In this document: piece by piece, positions 1 through 7,102 of the stretch | Layout of the letters: the number at the start of each line of letters is the position of its first letter | Numbering within the stretch: position 1 is the stretch's first letter | Assembly: GCA_003511885.1 (NCBI GenBank) | Contig: DOIX01000004.1 | Location: 1,469-16,395 of the forward strand | Direction: 5' to 3' | From: Cyanobacteria bacterium UBA11153 | GTDB taxonomy: Bacteria > Cyanobacteriota > Cyanobacteriia > Cyanobacteriales > Coleofasciculaceae | DNA length: 14,927 nucleotides | Translations under genes and position numbers: made by a program | Notes under the pieces: generated by a model | Databases searched by the model: none | Seen by the model: the letters and a program-made list of their open reading frames with translations, nothing else | Told to the model about the DNA's origin: nothing

Positions 1-320
1 ATCCGCGCGATCGCCCAAAATAAGTTTACTGCTGTGGGACGAGTTTGTCGCAATAGCTGCGCTACTTTTTCTAATTCCTCAAAAAAGGTTCCCTTATCTT
101 CTGTGTCAATATCTCTTGCCCCTAGATACACCCCGTAAGCTGCTGCTACCCCAATTGCAGGTGCGCCTCGGACTATCATTGTTGTAATCGCTACTGCCAT
201 ATCCTCGCAGCACTTGATTTCCACAATGGCATATTTATTCGGTAATTGAGTTTGATCGATCAGCATCACGCGATCGTCTTGCCAAACTACGGGGTAAACT
301 TGAGTAATGGGGGAAGTCAT
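1..320 (-). CDS. mtnA: S-methyl-5-thioribose-1-phosphate isomerase, N-terminal part (cut by window edge)
   Basis: This is the first ~106 codons of a minus-strand gene that runs off the left edge of the window. It starts with the ATG read from 320 down to 318. The product begins [18 protein letters not shown] and contains [15 protein letters not shown], then [16 protein letters not shown], then [11 protein letters not shown]. The VRGAPAIG(V)AAAYG block and the LIDQ..LP block are hallmarks of MtnA, in the eIF2B-like sugar phosphate isomerase family. MtnA converts methylthioribose-1-phosphate to methylthioribulose-1-phosphate in the cytoplasmic methionine salvage pathway. The active-site Cys and Asp of the family would lie in the missing C-terminal part. 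The gene lies 151 bp downstream of dxs on the same strand, but an inverted repeat sits between them, so co-transcription is uncertain. No strong Shine-Dalgarno sequence is seen. Confidence 0.92.
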   Translation of the reverse strand, partial: MTSPITQVYPVVWQDDRVMLIDQTQLPNKYAIVEIKCCEDMAVAITTMIVRGAPAIGVAAAYGVYLGARDIDTEDKGTFFEELEKVAQLLRQTRPTAVNLFWAIAR

Positions 321-398
321 AGATCTTCGTAGTAATTCAACTTAATCTTATTTTCCTTCTATATTAACTGCATTCGTGTATAGTTTTAGCTTTTGTAG

Positions 399-463
399 GG
401 GTGAAGCATAAGGGCGATAACTTCGGTAATAAATCCAGGGTATCGAATCCGAATGCTTCACCC
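399..463. repeat. Inverted repeat between dxs and mtnA
   Basis: The arm GGGTGAAGCA (399-408) is the exact reverse complement of TGCTTCACCC (454-463), with a 45-nt interior. The outer flanks GTAGGG (395-400) and CCTCTAC (465-471) extend the symmetry imperfectly and reach the dxs stop codon at 472. Similar gggtgaagca(t) motifs recur between genes in cyanobacterial genomes, so this may be a dispersed palindromic element. It may act as a weak terminator or processing site after dxs, but there is no clear T-run. Confidence 0.55.
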
Positions 464-471
464 TGCCTCTA

Positions 472-2379
472 CTAACGGACAGCGGCAGGTTGCTTAGTGA
501 AAAATGCTGCTAATACCTGTTCCGCCATTTGAGAACTAGTTAAACCCAAATCGGCTTTGGATTGTTCTGGCGTAGCGTGTTCTACTAATTTATCCGGTAT
601 ACCAAAACGCTTGACAGGTACTACCACATTATTATCTAATAAAGCTTCAGCAACGGCTGAACCAAAGCCACCCATTAAACAGCCTTCCTCGAAAGTAACT
701 ACTTTACCAATTCTTTGAGCTAAAGGTAAAATTAATTCGGTATCGAGTGGTTTAACAAAACGGGCATTAACTACTGTAGCTTGAATCCCATGTTCGCTGA
801 GAATTTCTGCTACCTGCATGGCGGGATAAACCATTGTCCCATATCCCAATAATAAAACATCATCCCCACTCCGGATAATTTCGCCTTTACCTATTGGTAA
901 TGGTTCCCATCCTTCTTCCATTAATGGTACGCCATAACCATTCCCCCGTGGGAAACGCATGGCAATGGGACCATCAGTATATTCAATCCCAGTTACTACC
1001 ATTCTTTGCAATTCTGCTTCATCTTTGGGAGCCATTATTACCATATTGGGAATGCAGCGAAGATAAGCAATATCATACATACCTTGGTGTGTTGGACCAT
1101 CTGCACCCACGATACCAGCCCTGTCCATACAGAAAAATACTGGTAAGTTTTGGATGCAAATATCGTGAATTATTTGGTCGTAGGCACGTTGGAGGAAGGT
1201 AGAATAAATTGCTACTACGGGGCGCATTCCTTCACAAGCTAAACCTGCTGCTACAGTCACGCCATGTTGTTCGGCAATACCGACATCTATATATTGTTTC
1301 GGTAATTTGGCTTGGAGTTTGTCTAAACCAGTTCCCGTTGCCATGGCTGCGGTAATCCCGATAATTTTAGGATTATTTTCGGCAAGTTTGACTAAAGTAT
1401 GGGCAAAGACTTTTGCGTAGGCAGGGGGTTTGGGTTTGCTGGAGGGAATGGCTTTGCCTGTGGCTAAATCGAAGGGATTTTGAGCATGATAGCCTACTTG
1501 GTCTTGTTCTGCGATCGCGTATCCTTTCCCTTTTGTAGTCACAACATGGACTAAGACTGGTCCTTCTAATGTGTGTGCTGCTTTGAAGGTGGAAATCAAT
1601 TCTTCTAAATTATGACCATCCACTGGCCCCATATAAGTAAAGCCAAGTTCTTCAAAAACTGCCCCTACTTTGGGTACGGCTAAACGTTTCATCCCCTCTT
1701 TCATCCGCTGTAATTCTGGGGATAGGGATTCGCCAAAGAAAGGTAAGTGTTTAAACTGCTCTTCTAAATTATCAGCTAAAAATTGGACGGGGGCACTAAG
1801 GCGAACTTTATTCAATGAACGAGAAATTGCTCCTACATTAGGAGAAATGGACATATCATTATCATTGAGTACCACCAACAACCTCGTTTTCGGCAAATGT
1901 CCCGCGTGGTTGATTGCTTCCAAAGCCATCCCGCCTGTTAATGCGCCATCCCCAATCACTGCGACTGACTTGAAGTTTTCACCCTTGAGATCCCGTGCTA
2001 GTGCCATCCCCAAGGCGGCAGAAATACTCGTGGAAGCGTGCCCTGCCCCAAAATGATCGAATTTATTTTCGCAGCGCTTCAGATATCCCGCAATACCATC
2101 CTTTTGCCGCAGGGTATGGAAGTCATGATATCGTCCCGTAATCATTTTATGGGGATAAGCTTGATGTCCCACATCCCAGATTACTTTATCTCGATCTAAG
2201 TCGAGAGTCTGATATAGCCCTAGGGTTAATTCCACCACACCTAACCCTGGTCCGAGATGCCCCCCACTCTTAGCGATGGTTTGGAGATGCTTTTCCCGGA
2301 TTTGGCGGGCAATTTCTTCGAGTTGACGAATTGACAAGCCGTGGAGTTGGTTAGGATGAGTAATTTCACTTATGTGCAT
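472..2379 (-). CDS. dxs: 1-deoxy-D-xylulose-5-phosphate synthase
   Basis: The 635-residue product is full length for DXS (usually ~620-640). DXS condenses pyruvate with glyceraldehyde-3-phosphate, using thiamine diphosphate and Mg2+, to give DXP. This is the entry step of the MEP isoprenoid pathway, which in cyanobacteria feeds carotenoids, the chlorophyll phytol chain and quinones. The thiamine-diphosphate/Mg motif GDGALTGG is at residues 143-150, completed by LNDNDMSIS from 171. GHQAYPHK (71-78) and [10 protein letters not shown] (111-120) are the N-terminal active-site blocks. The transketolase pyrimidine domain contains DVGIAEQHG with the catalytic Glu at 370, and [15 protein letters not shown] with His at 431, the same numbers as in the E. 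coli enzyme. A C-terminal transketolase domain follows to ~625. Nothing is truncated or unusual. mtnA follows on the same strand and the MetX-like gene lies upstream on the same strand, ~195 bp away. Confidence 0.98.
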   Translation of the reverse strand: MHISEITHPNQLHGLSIRQLEEIARQIREKHLQTIAKSGGHLGPGLGVVELTLGLYQTLDLDRDKVIWDVGHQAYPHKMITGRYHDFHTLRQKDGIAGYLKRCENKFDHFGAGHASTSISAALGMALARDLKGENFKSVAVIGDGALTGGMALEAINHAGHLPKTRLLVVLNDNDMSISPNVGAISRSLNKVRLSAPVQFLADNLEEQFKHLPFFGESLSPELQRMKEGMKRLAVPKVGAVFEELGFTYMGPVDGHNLEELISTFKAAHTLEGPVLVHVVTTKGKGYAIAEQDQVGYHAQNPFDLATGKAIPSSKPKPPAYAKVFAHTLVKLAENNPKIIGITAAMATGTGLDKLQAKLPKQYIDVGIAEQHGVTVAAGLACEGMRPVVAIYSTFLQRAYDQIIHDICIQNLPVFFCMDRAGIVGADGPTHQGMYDIAYLRCIPNMVIMAPKDEAELQRMVVTGIEYTDGPIAMRFPRGNGYGVPLMEEGWEPLPIGKGEIIRSGDDVLLLGYGTMVYPAMQVAEILSEHGIQATVVNARFVKPLDTELILPLAQRIGKVVTFEEGCLMGGFGSAVAEALLDNNVVVPVKRFGIPDKLVEHATPEQSKADLGLTSSQMAEQVLAAFFTKQPAAVR

Positions 2380-2416
2380 ATCGTCGTACTGCTCCGAATT
2401 GCGCTTGGATTTAGAT

Positions 2417-2431
2417 CTGTCTTTTTGACAG
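2417..2431. promoter_or_regulatory. Small hairpin upstream of dxs
   Basis: CTGTC (2417-2421) and GACAG (2427-2431) are perfect inverted arms around a 5-nt T run (plus strand), about 38 nt upstream of the dxs ATG. Read on the dxs strand, it would form a short stem with an A5 loop in the leader. Read on the plus strand, its T-rich loop does not resemble a terminator. A regulatory role is only a guess. Confidence 0.3.
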
Positions 2432-2510
2432 TCTCAAGTATCTAACAGTTTAGTGAGGCTGGGGGTAAGTTGCTTAACAAATCGTTTGGTTTGGGGTTTG
2501 GGGTTGCGGA

Positions 2511-2583
2511 TAACGCACCATCGGGATAGTTATGGTTTCTGTAGGGTGTGTTATGTAACGCATCATCAGAATAGTTATGGTTT
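2511..2583. repeat. Two 28-bp imperfect direct repeats over the 3' end of the hydrolase gene
   Basis: Copy 1 (2511-2538) and copy 2 (2556-2583) start 45 bp apart. They share TAACGCA.CATC..ATAG and TTATGGTTT, differing at about 3 positions. Copy 2 contains the hydrolase stop codon (2575-2577) and its last two sense codons. The GTAGGGTGTGTTATGTAACGCA string between and inside the copies resembles a common cyanobacterial intergenic repeat. Just to the left, TTGGGGT is repeated twice (2491-2504). Confidence 0.6.
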
Positions 2584-3600
2584 AATGAGGAAATTTGCGA
2601 TCGCGCTATTAATCTTGTCTCTATCTGCCTTAGCTCTACCAAACCCTGCGGCATGTCCGTACATTGAGTCCAGCATCATTATCTCAGGATTGGGTATTAT
2701 TTCGGCATCTGCTACCACATCGACAGGGCCAAAATAAGCATCGGTGCGGTTTAGTATAAATAATACATTAGCTTTTACACTGTTCAATGCTTTTTCTAAA
2801 GATCCTTCCATCTCAGGAGTGAGGCTAACATCGTGGTTAAACCATGTTTGAAATTGACATAACAAGTCATTGGCATCATATTCATGGTAGCGGGTTCGAG
2901 TTTTTCCTAAAAACTCCTCTAAGGAATCGGCGCGCATATCCACATATTTATTATATTCCTGACCGGAGAAGAACTCTGGTGAAAAGAACCAAGGTATCCA
3001 AGCTTCCGCCATCCGAGATAATCCGGTTAAAGGCGGTGCAGTATAATGCCCATCGTTAAAAGCTGGATCGGAACGAATACAATTAATTAAAGAATTGATA
3101 AATAAGCGCACATGCCAGTTAGTCCGACAATTTCCCACAATAACTACTACTTTTTGTACCATCTCTGGGTGACTTACCGCCCATTGAATTGCCTGTTGTC
3201 CTCCCAAACTCGCACCCACCACAGCACGAATTTCTTTTACTCCCAAATGTTCGAGCAAAGCATATTGTAAAGCTACATTATCTCGAACAGTAATAGCAGG
3301 TAAATTAGCACCATTAAATGGTGGTGGGGTATTACTAGGAGAACTGCTTCTACCATTACCTAATAATTCAGTATGAACGATCCAATTCTGCTTGGGGTCT
3401 AGGGCAAGTTTCGGTCCTTTAAGATAAGCAAGATCGTAATATGTTTGGGCAAAAGAAGTACAGGTAACAATAGGTGGTTTTACAGAGGGAGTACCGCTAA
3501 TTTTATAAGCTAGGTGTATCTCTGGTAAAACTCTTCCCGATTCTAATAAGAAATTACTGACAGTAAAGGTATGGAATTTGGGAGATGGGAAAAGTTTCAT
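2575..3600 (-). CDS. MetX-like alpha/beta-fold hydrolase or acyltransferase
   Basis: The 341-residue protein has the alpha/beta-hydrolase layout of the homoserine O-acetyltransferase (MetX) family. The nucleophile elbow VVGASLGGQQAIQWAV places Ser at 131. NRTDAYFGP supplies a probable Asp at 287, and MYGHAAGFG a probable His at 316. The segment after the elbow (SDPAFNDGHY, about 177-186) also matches the MetX pattern DPxFNxGxY. It lacks the usual MetX block around the oxyanion region (LGGCxGSTGP-like); the equivalent region here reads HTELLGNGRSSSPSN. It may therefore be an esterase or acyltransferase of unknown substrate rather than the methionine biosynthesis enzyme. No signal peptide is seen, so it is probably cytoplasmic. 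It is transcribed divergently from the exported-protein gene at 3769. Its last codons lie inside a direct repeat, and degenerate heptamers lie just upstream of its ATG. Confidence 0.85.
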   Translation of the reverse strand: MKLFPSPKFHTFTVSNFLLESGRVLPEIHLAYKISGTPSVKPPIVTCTSFAQTYYDLAYLKGPKLALDPKQNWIVHTELLGNGRSSSPSNTPPPFNGANLPAITVRDNVALQYALLEHLGVKEIRAVVGASLGGQQAIQWAVSHPEMVQKVVVIVGNCRTNWHVRLFINSLINCIRSDPAFNDGHYTAPPLTGLSRMAEAWIPWFFSPEFFSGQEYNKYVDMRADSLEEFLGKTRTRYHEYDANDLLCQFQTWFNHDVSLTPEMEGSLEKALNSVKANVLFILNRTDAYFGPVDVVADAEIIPNPEIMMLDSMYGHAAGFGRAKADRDKINSAIANFLIKP

Positions 3601-3603
3601 TGG

Positions 3604-3690
3604 TTAGGGGCACTCTTGCTAGGTGCTAGGAGTGAGTGAGGGAGGAGTGGGCAATTAAATGGAAGATTGGCAATTAGCCATTAACAATTA
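3604..3690. repeat. Degenerate heptamer tracts in the divergent intergenic region
   Basis: From 3604 the sequence can be read in 7-nt steps: TTAGGGG, CACTCTT, GCTAGGT, GCTAGGA, GTGAGTG, AGGGAGG, AGTGGGC (to 3652). GCTAGGT/GCTAGGA is the clearest pair. A second tract reads GCAATTA, GCCATTA, ACAATTA (3670-3690). The first tract begins 3 nt from the hydrolase start codon. The matches are degenerate, so the first tract is less certain than the second. Confidence 0.45.
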
Positions 3691-3723
3691 TCCTCCAACC
3701 CGGAACATTCTTTTTCAGTTTAA

Positions 3724-3736
3724 GTCTAAGTTAGAC
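3724..3736. promoter_or_regulatory. 13-bp perfect palindrome, possible operator
   Basis: GTCTAA-G-TTAGAC is a perfect inverted repeat with one central base. It lies 32 bp upstream of the ATG at 3769, within the 168-bp gap between two divergent genes. The position suits a dimeric regulator, but no regulator gene lies next to it and the cognate protein is unknown. Confidence 0.4.
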
Positions 3737-3768
3737 ATAGCACTAAACCCTAGGAGGGTAGAGTTTCC

Positions 3769-4467
3769 ATGTTAGTATCCCCTCGTTGGCAATCTCAAGC
3801 AGCATTAATTATGGCACTGGGAATAACTGCAACATCAGTAACTCCTATTTTGATGGCAAATCCAGCCACAGCAACTCCCCAATCCTATAATGTGGCACAA
3901 GGAAGAAGATTTCCGCGACAACGCCCGCCCATTAGTCAACAATCAACGCGAGTAATAGTACCATCTGGCACTTTACTGAGAGTTAAGTCTGAGGATGCTG
4001 AAAAAATTGTCGTTATGCCAGATGAAACTGCTCCTGTAACTCTCACTACTACCAGAGATATTCGTTCTGCTAGTGGTACTATTTTAATTCCGGCTGGCAG
4101 TAAAATTGAAGGTGAATTGCGCCCTGTTAGTAGAGGGACTCAGTTTTTTGCCAAAAATTTGATTATCAAGAATACTAATCGGGTAATTCCTCTTAATGCC
4201 AAATCTCAAGTAATTACGGAAACAGAAACAATTAAGAAGGGAACAGATGTCGGTGGTATCCTTAAAGGTGCTGCCATTGGTGCAGCAGCAGCGGCGGTAA
4301 TTTCGGAAATATTTGGCGATATCGATTTGGTTGAAGTTTTAGCAGGTGGTGGATTAGGGGCTTTGGGTGGATTGTTGTTGGGAGGGAAAAAGGAGGTTGA
4401 AGTTTTTGTGGTTTATCCGGAATCGGATTTGGGTTTAACTTTGCAATCGGATTTATTGTTGAATTAG
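3769..4467 (+). CDS. Exported glycine-rich protein of unknown function
   Basis: The 232-residue product has an N-terminal signal peptide: a short basic start, a hydrophobic core at ~11-30, and an Ala-rich cleavage region around ANPATATP (30-37). A basic, Pro-rich linker (46-56) follows. The region 62-150 is predicted beta-rich, with RVIVPSGTLLRVK, SGTILIPAGSKIEGEL and NRVIPLNAKSQ. The pattern IPAGSKIEGE recalls the C-terminal domain of TrbI/VirB10-like proteins, which is an inference from motif shape only. Two hydrophobic Gly/Ala segments (162-178 and 189-206) look like glycine zippers that could insert in or associate with a membrane. It is most likely periplasmic or outer-membrane associated. 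The start is supported by AGGAGG at 3752-3757, 11 nt before the ATG. It is a single gene, divergent from the hydrolase. I do not recognise a function. Confidence 0.85.
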   Translation: MLVSPRWQSQAALIMALGITATSVTPILMANPATATPQSYNVAQGRRFPRQRPPISQQSTRVIVPSGTLLRVKSEDAEKIVVMPDETAPVTLTTTRDIRSASGTILIPAGSKIEGELRPVSRGTQFFAKNLIIKNTNRVIPLNAKSQVITETETIKKGTDVGGILKGAAIGAAAAAVISEIFGDIDLVEVLAGGGLGALGGLLLGGKKEVEVFVVYPESDLGLTLQSDLLLN

Positions 4468-4479
4468 TTGAAAACCTAA

Positions 4480-4512
4480 CCCCCCAGCCCTCTTAAGAGC
4501 GAGGGAAGGGGG
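4480..4512. terminator. GC-rich hairpin after the exported-protein gene
   Basis: C-run 4481-4485 and CCCTC (4488-4492) pair with GAGGG (4501-4505) and GGGGG (4508-4512), giving a stem with a small internal loop. It starts 13 bp after the stop codon. There is no T-run after it, so intrinsic termination is uncertain. The C-rich and G-rich arms resemble a palindromic spacer repeat common in cyanobacteria. Confidence 0.45.
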
Positions 4513-4536
4513 AGAGGGATCTCTATATAATGTTTT

Positions 4537-4584
4537 GTAGTAAGCGCTTTAGCCCATATAGGCAGGAACTAAAGTGCCTACTAC
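4537..4584. repeat. Imperfect inverted repeat, possible dispersed palindromic element
   Basis: GTAGTAAGCGCTTTAG (4537-4552) is mirrored by CTAAAGTGCCTACTAC (4569-4584), with 14 of 16 positions complementary and a 16-nt interior. The GTAGTAAGCGCTTTAG unit is reminiscent of short non-coding palindromes scattered in cyanobacterial genomes. It carries no gene. Confidence 0.6.
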
Positions 4585-4710
4585 GAACATCTGTTAGACG
4601 ATTGTTGTTTTTATATCAAAGTCTAGATCAAATCAGATTCTTTATTGAATTTTTACATTAATCTGGTTATTTATTAGTTTTTGTAAACATTAGCATTTTC
4701 TCGATAAAAA

Positions 4711-4740
4711 TTTACTTGTTTTTTACCAACAGGCTATAAT
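4711..4740 (+). promoter_or_regulatory. Candidate sigma-70-type promoter for the membrane-complex cluster
   Basis: TTTACT (4711-4716) and TATAAT (4735-4740) are separated by 18 nt. The -10 is a perfect consensus; the -35 matches 4 of 6. It lies about 270 bp upstream of the DUF4129 gene, implying a long leader that would include the hairpin at 4926-4972. It is predicted from sequence only. Confidence 0.4.
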
Positions 4741-4925
4741 CTATAAAGATTTTGACTGAAATTGTTATTTTAAAAAGCCATTTTATATGTCAATAACTAT
4801 ATAAGTATGTTAAGTTTTATTGAAATATAGGAGACTAGGACTGGAAACGTGGTGAGAGAGGAGGGATTTCAATCCATTCATAATAAATAGTCAAAAAATT
4901 GCGATATCGAATTAAACTGAGGAGA

Positions 4926-4972
4926 AGAGGATAGCAACTCAATGATGGTATTATCTTCCTGAGTTATCCTCT
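4926..4972 (+). promoter_or_regulatory. Leader hairpin upstream of the DUF4129 gene
   Basis: The left arm AGAGGATAGCAACTCA (4926-4941) pairs with the right arm TGAGTTATCCTCT (4960-4972) as 13 bp, with a 3-nt bulge in the left arm and an 18-nt loop. It ends 38 nt before the ATG at 5011. With no T-run after it, it looks more like a leader structure or binding site than a terminator. Confidence 0.45.
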
Positions 4973-5010
4973 AACTTGATAGGTAACAATTATGGGAACT
5001 TTAGGAACAA

Positions 5011-5688
5011 ATGAATCAAATCAAAGCTTCTTACGAAAAGGATAATTTAGGTTGGCAATTCCACCAGTTTCAACAAAAACTGGGGGAATGGTGGGAAATG
5101 CAAGTTTCCCAATTTGTCCCAGATAAACCAAATACCCCTGATTTTTCTTGGCTTTCTTGGTTAAATTCACCGATTATTGGCACAATTGCTAAAATAATAT
5201 TTTGGTTAATCGTTGCTTTTCTCTTGATATGGACAGCTTTACAACTTTTGGAAAGGGCAGAAATCTATGTCAATTTTCTGAGAAAGCAACAGAGTCAGTT
5301 AGCTAATAGGCTGAAAACAGCCTCGGTGAAGGAGTTATCTCCTGCGGCTTGGCGGGCGAGATCCCAAAAACTTTCCCAAGAGGGTAATTATCGCGAAGCT
5401 TGTTTGTGTTTATATATGGGGATGTTACAGCAGTTGCACGACAGGGGCATTATTCTTCACCAACTCAGTCGCACAGATGGAGAATATGGAGAATTAGTCC
5501 AAGATTTACCTCATCCTATCCCTTATCAAATTTTATTGATGACTCATCAACAGTTATGTTTTAGTAATTCTGAAGCTTCCAGTTTCCTTTTCCAGCAATG
5601 TCAAGAAGCTTATCGAGAAATAGAAGAGATAAAGGATGAAAATTATAGTGAGGGACTAGGGGCTATTGGCTCGGGAAGAAAGCTGTAA
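5011..5688 (+). CDS. DUF4129 domain membrane protein
   Basis: The 225-residue protein has an amphipathic, Trp-rich N-terminus (1-50), one transmembrane helix at about 54-78, a basic stretch (90-102), and a cytoplasmic domain at ~108-205. The pattern WRARSQKLSQEGNYREACLC followed by LYMGMLQQLHDRGIILHQLSRTDGEYGELV matches the C-terminal DUF4129 family: the (E/N)YREA..LY...L..L...G.I.....T..EY core. DUF4129 occurs alone or at the C-terminus of transglutaminase-like proteins, next to MoxR and DUF58 genes; its biochemical role is not established. It heads the cluster, 77 bp before the DUF4350 start, and fits a role as a membrane scaffold for the MoxR/DUF58 pair (inference). AGGA at 5003-5006 supports the start. 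The product is shorter than the multi-helix versions found in other phyla. Confidence 0.85.
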   Translation: MNQIKASYEKDNLGWQFHQFQQKLGEWWEMQVSQFVPDKPNTPDFSWLSWLNSPIIGTIAKIIFWLIVAFLLIWTALQLLERAEIYVNFLRKQQSQLANRLKTASVKELSPAAWRARSQKLSQEGNYREACLCLYMGMLQQLHDRGIILHQLSRTDGEYGELVQDLPHPIPYQILLMTHQQLCFSNSEASSFLFQQCQEAYREIEEIKDENYSEGLGAIGSGRKL

Positions 5689-5715
5689 AATCAGAGAATA
5701 AAGTATAATTTTTTG

Positions 5716-5764
5716 TTCAGCCTTGAGCCTTCAGCTTTCAGTTTTTAGTCTTGAGCCTTTACTC
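5716..5764. repeat. Heptamer tandem repeat, consensus TTCAGCC, abutting a start codon
   Basis: Seven in-register 7-nt units run from 5716: TTCAGCC, TTGAGCC, TTCAGCT, TTCAGTT, TTTAGTC, TTGAGCC, TTTACTC. The tract ends one nucleotide before the ATG at 5766 and fills most of the gap between the DUF4129 and DUF4350 genes. It resembles cyanobacterial STRR heptamers. Confidence 0.75.
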
Positions 5765-5765
5765 T

Positions 5766-7031
5766 ATGAACATTACCAATCGGAAAGTATGGATATTCGG
5801 TGCGATTGCAATTGGGGCAATCCTACTCATTACCCTTATCGCTGCACCAAGTAGCAATAAACTAATGAGTGGCTCTACTTACAGCCGTTCCCCAGATGGC
5901 TATGGTGCGTGGTATGCCTTCATGTCTGAAAGAGGAACACCGATTCAGCGCTGGCAAAAACCATTTTCGGTACTGGCTAATAGTCAAGATGCCCAAATTC
6001 CTACTACTTTATTACAAGTTCACAGTGGCTTCATTAAGCCATACATTGATAATACTGAAAGAGATTGGATTAAAAAAGGCAATACTCTTGTAATTTTAGG
6101 TATGGTAGAAGCGGTAACTAATGCTCCTTTTAGCACTATGCACAATAGTCTAGAAGGTAAAATTAAAATTGAGACAACGCGGCGACATAAAAAAAATCCA
6201 ATAGAGGGAAAAGATATTAACGAAATCTTAGGCGATAAGTTTGGGGCAATTGTCTGGCAAGAAGAAATAGACAAAGGAAAAATAATTTACGTCACTACTC
6301 CCCATCTAGCTGCCAATGCCTATCAAGATTTTCCTGGCAATTATGAATTACTAGCTAACCTCGTCACTCAATCGGGAATATGGAAAAATAAAAAGGGGAT
6401 AGAAGCTAAAAATATATCCATAACATCCGATCCTATATACTCGATAAATAATCTTAAATTACTGTACCAAACAAACAAAATATCCGCTACTAAAATTACC
6501 ACTAATATATTAGTAGACGAATACATCCATGGCTACAAAGACTCAGAAGCATTAAATTGCCAAAATAAATCTTCAGATAACCCAAATTGCCAAGAAGAGG
6601 AAACACTATTTAGCTATCTAGCAAACACACCAATATTTCCAGCATTCCTGCAAGGATTAGTTATCATCCTAGTTACCATCTGGGCAGCTAATCGTCGCTT
6701 TGGACAACCTGTCACCCTAACCACACCAGTAATCAATAATAGTGAAGCTTACATTAAGGCTTTAGCCAGTGTATTACAAAAAGCAGGAAGTAGCGAGTTT
6801 ATCTTAGATATAGTAGGAAAAGAACAACAACTACAACTGCAAAGATCTCTAGGACTAGGGGATATATTACTCGATCGCGAATCCTTAGTAAAAGCCTGGG
6901 TACAGCAAACAGGGCATTCAGGAGTAGAATTAGAACAACTATTGCAACAGCAATCTGAAAAACCTCGCATGAGGGACAAAGATCTGCTAAACTGGCTGGA
7001 GAAATGGCAAGAAATTCATCGCTCCAGTTGA
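5766..7031 (+). CDS. DUF4350 domain membrane protein
   Basis: The 421-residue protein, counted from the ATG at 5766, has a transmembrane helix at about 8-27, an extracytoplasmic domain of ~260 residues, a second helix at ~293-309, and a cytoplasmic C-terminal tail (310-421). The N-terminal block STYSRSPDGYGAWYAF (37-52) matches the conserved DUF4350 region, where (S)....G....Y..L is typical. DEYIHGY (251-257) matches the family's conserved DE..HG motif just before the second helix. DUF4350 resembles a GATase-like fold without known activity, and its genes neighbour MoxR, DUF58 and DUF4129 genes. An in-frame TTG at 5751 would add five residues, but it lies in a heptamer repeat, and the ATG gives a normal short basic N-terminus before the helix. 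No good Shine-Dalgarno is seen. The MoxR gene starts 71 bp later. Confidence 0.85.
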   Translation: MNITNRKVWIFGAIAIGAILLITLIAAPSSNKLMSGSTYSRSPDGYGAWYAFMSERGTPIQRWQKPFSVLANSQDAQIPTTLLQVHSGFIKPYIDNTERDWIKKGNTLVILGMVEAVTNAPFSTMHNSLEGKIKIETTRRHKKNPIEGKDINEILGDKFGAIVWQEEIDKGKIIYVTTPHLAANAYQDFPGNYELLANLVTQSGIWKNKKGIEAKNISITSDPIYSINNLKLLYQTNKISATKITTNILVDEYIHGYKDSEALNCQNKSSDNPNCQEEETLFSYLANTPIFPAFLQGLVIILVTIWAANRRFGQPVTLTTPVINNSEAYIKALASVLQKAGSSEFILDIVGKEQQLQLQRSLGLGDILLDRESLVKAWVQQTGHSGVELEQLLQQQSEKPRMRDKDLLNWLEKWQEIHRSS

Positions 7032-7050
7032 TAATTGACAATAGACAAGA
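7030..7050. repeat. Short heptamer tract after the DUF4350 gene
   Basis: Three 7-nt units, GATAATT, GACAATA and GACAAGA, begin within the DUF4350 stop codon (7029-7031). The tract is short and degenerate, and notable mainly because longer tracts of the same period occur in neighbouring gaps. Confidence 0.4.
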
Positions 7051-7102
7051 CGGTGTTTATTAATGGTTAAATAAGTCAATATTCTTAGTAAATCAACAAC
7101 CA

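Larger units (their letters stand above)
4468..5010. other. Gene-free 543-bp intergenic region
   Basis: No convincing gene is seen on either strand. The left ~120 bp holds two palindromic repeat-like elements. The middle is very AT-rich and includes a promoter-like TATAAT. The right end holds a hairpin ahead of the DUF4129 gene. A 17-codon frame from ATG 4992, overlapping the DUF4129 start out of frame, is too short to call. Confidence 0.7.

Noticed and set aside
894..2056. Plus-strand frames inside dxs
   Set aside because: They are antisense to a complete, well-conserved dxs and have no recognisable domain.
2442..2654. 70-codon minus-strand frame between dxs and the hydrolase
   Set aside because: It overlaps the hydrolase 3' end in another frame, and its apparent protein repeat is just the translated DNA direct repeat.
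4841..4876. A stretch with GGAAACG and GGGATTTCAATCC that recalls cyanobacterial CRISPR repeats
   Set aside because: It occurs once, with no second copy, spacer or cas gene in the window.
4992..5045. 17-codon frame starting ATG GGA before the DUF4129 gene
   Set aside because: It is very short and overlaps the better supported start at 5011 out of frame; it is kept only as a remark on the leader.
6749..7041. Minus-strand frames of 76 and 80 codons inside the DUF4350 gene
   Set aside because: They are antisense to a conserved coding region and their composition is that of a shadow frame.
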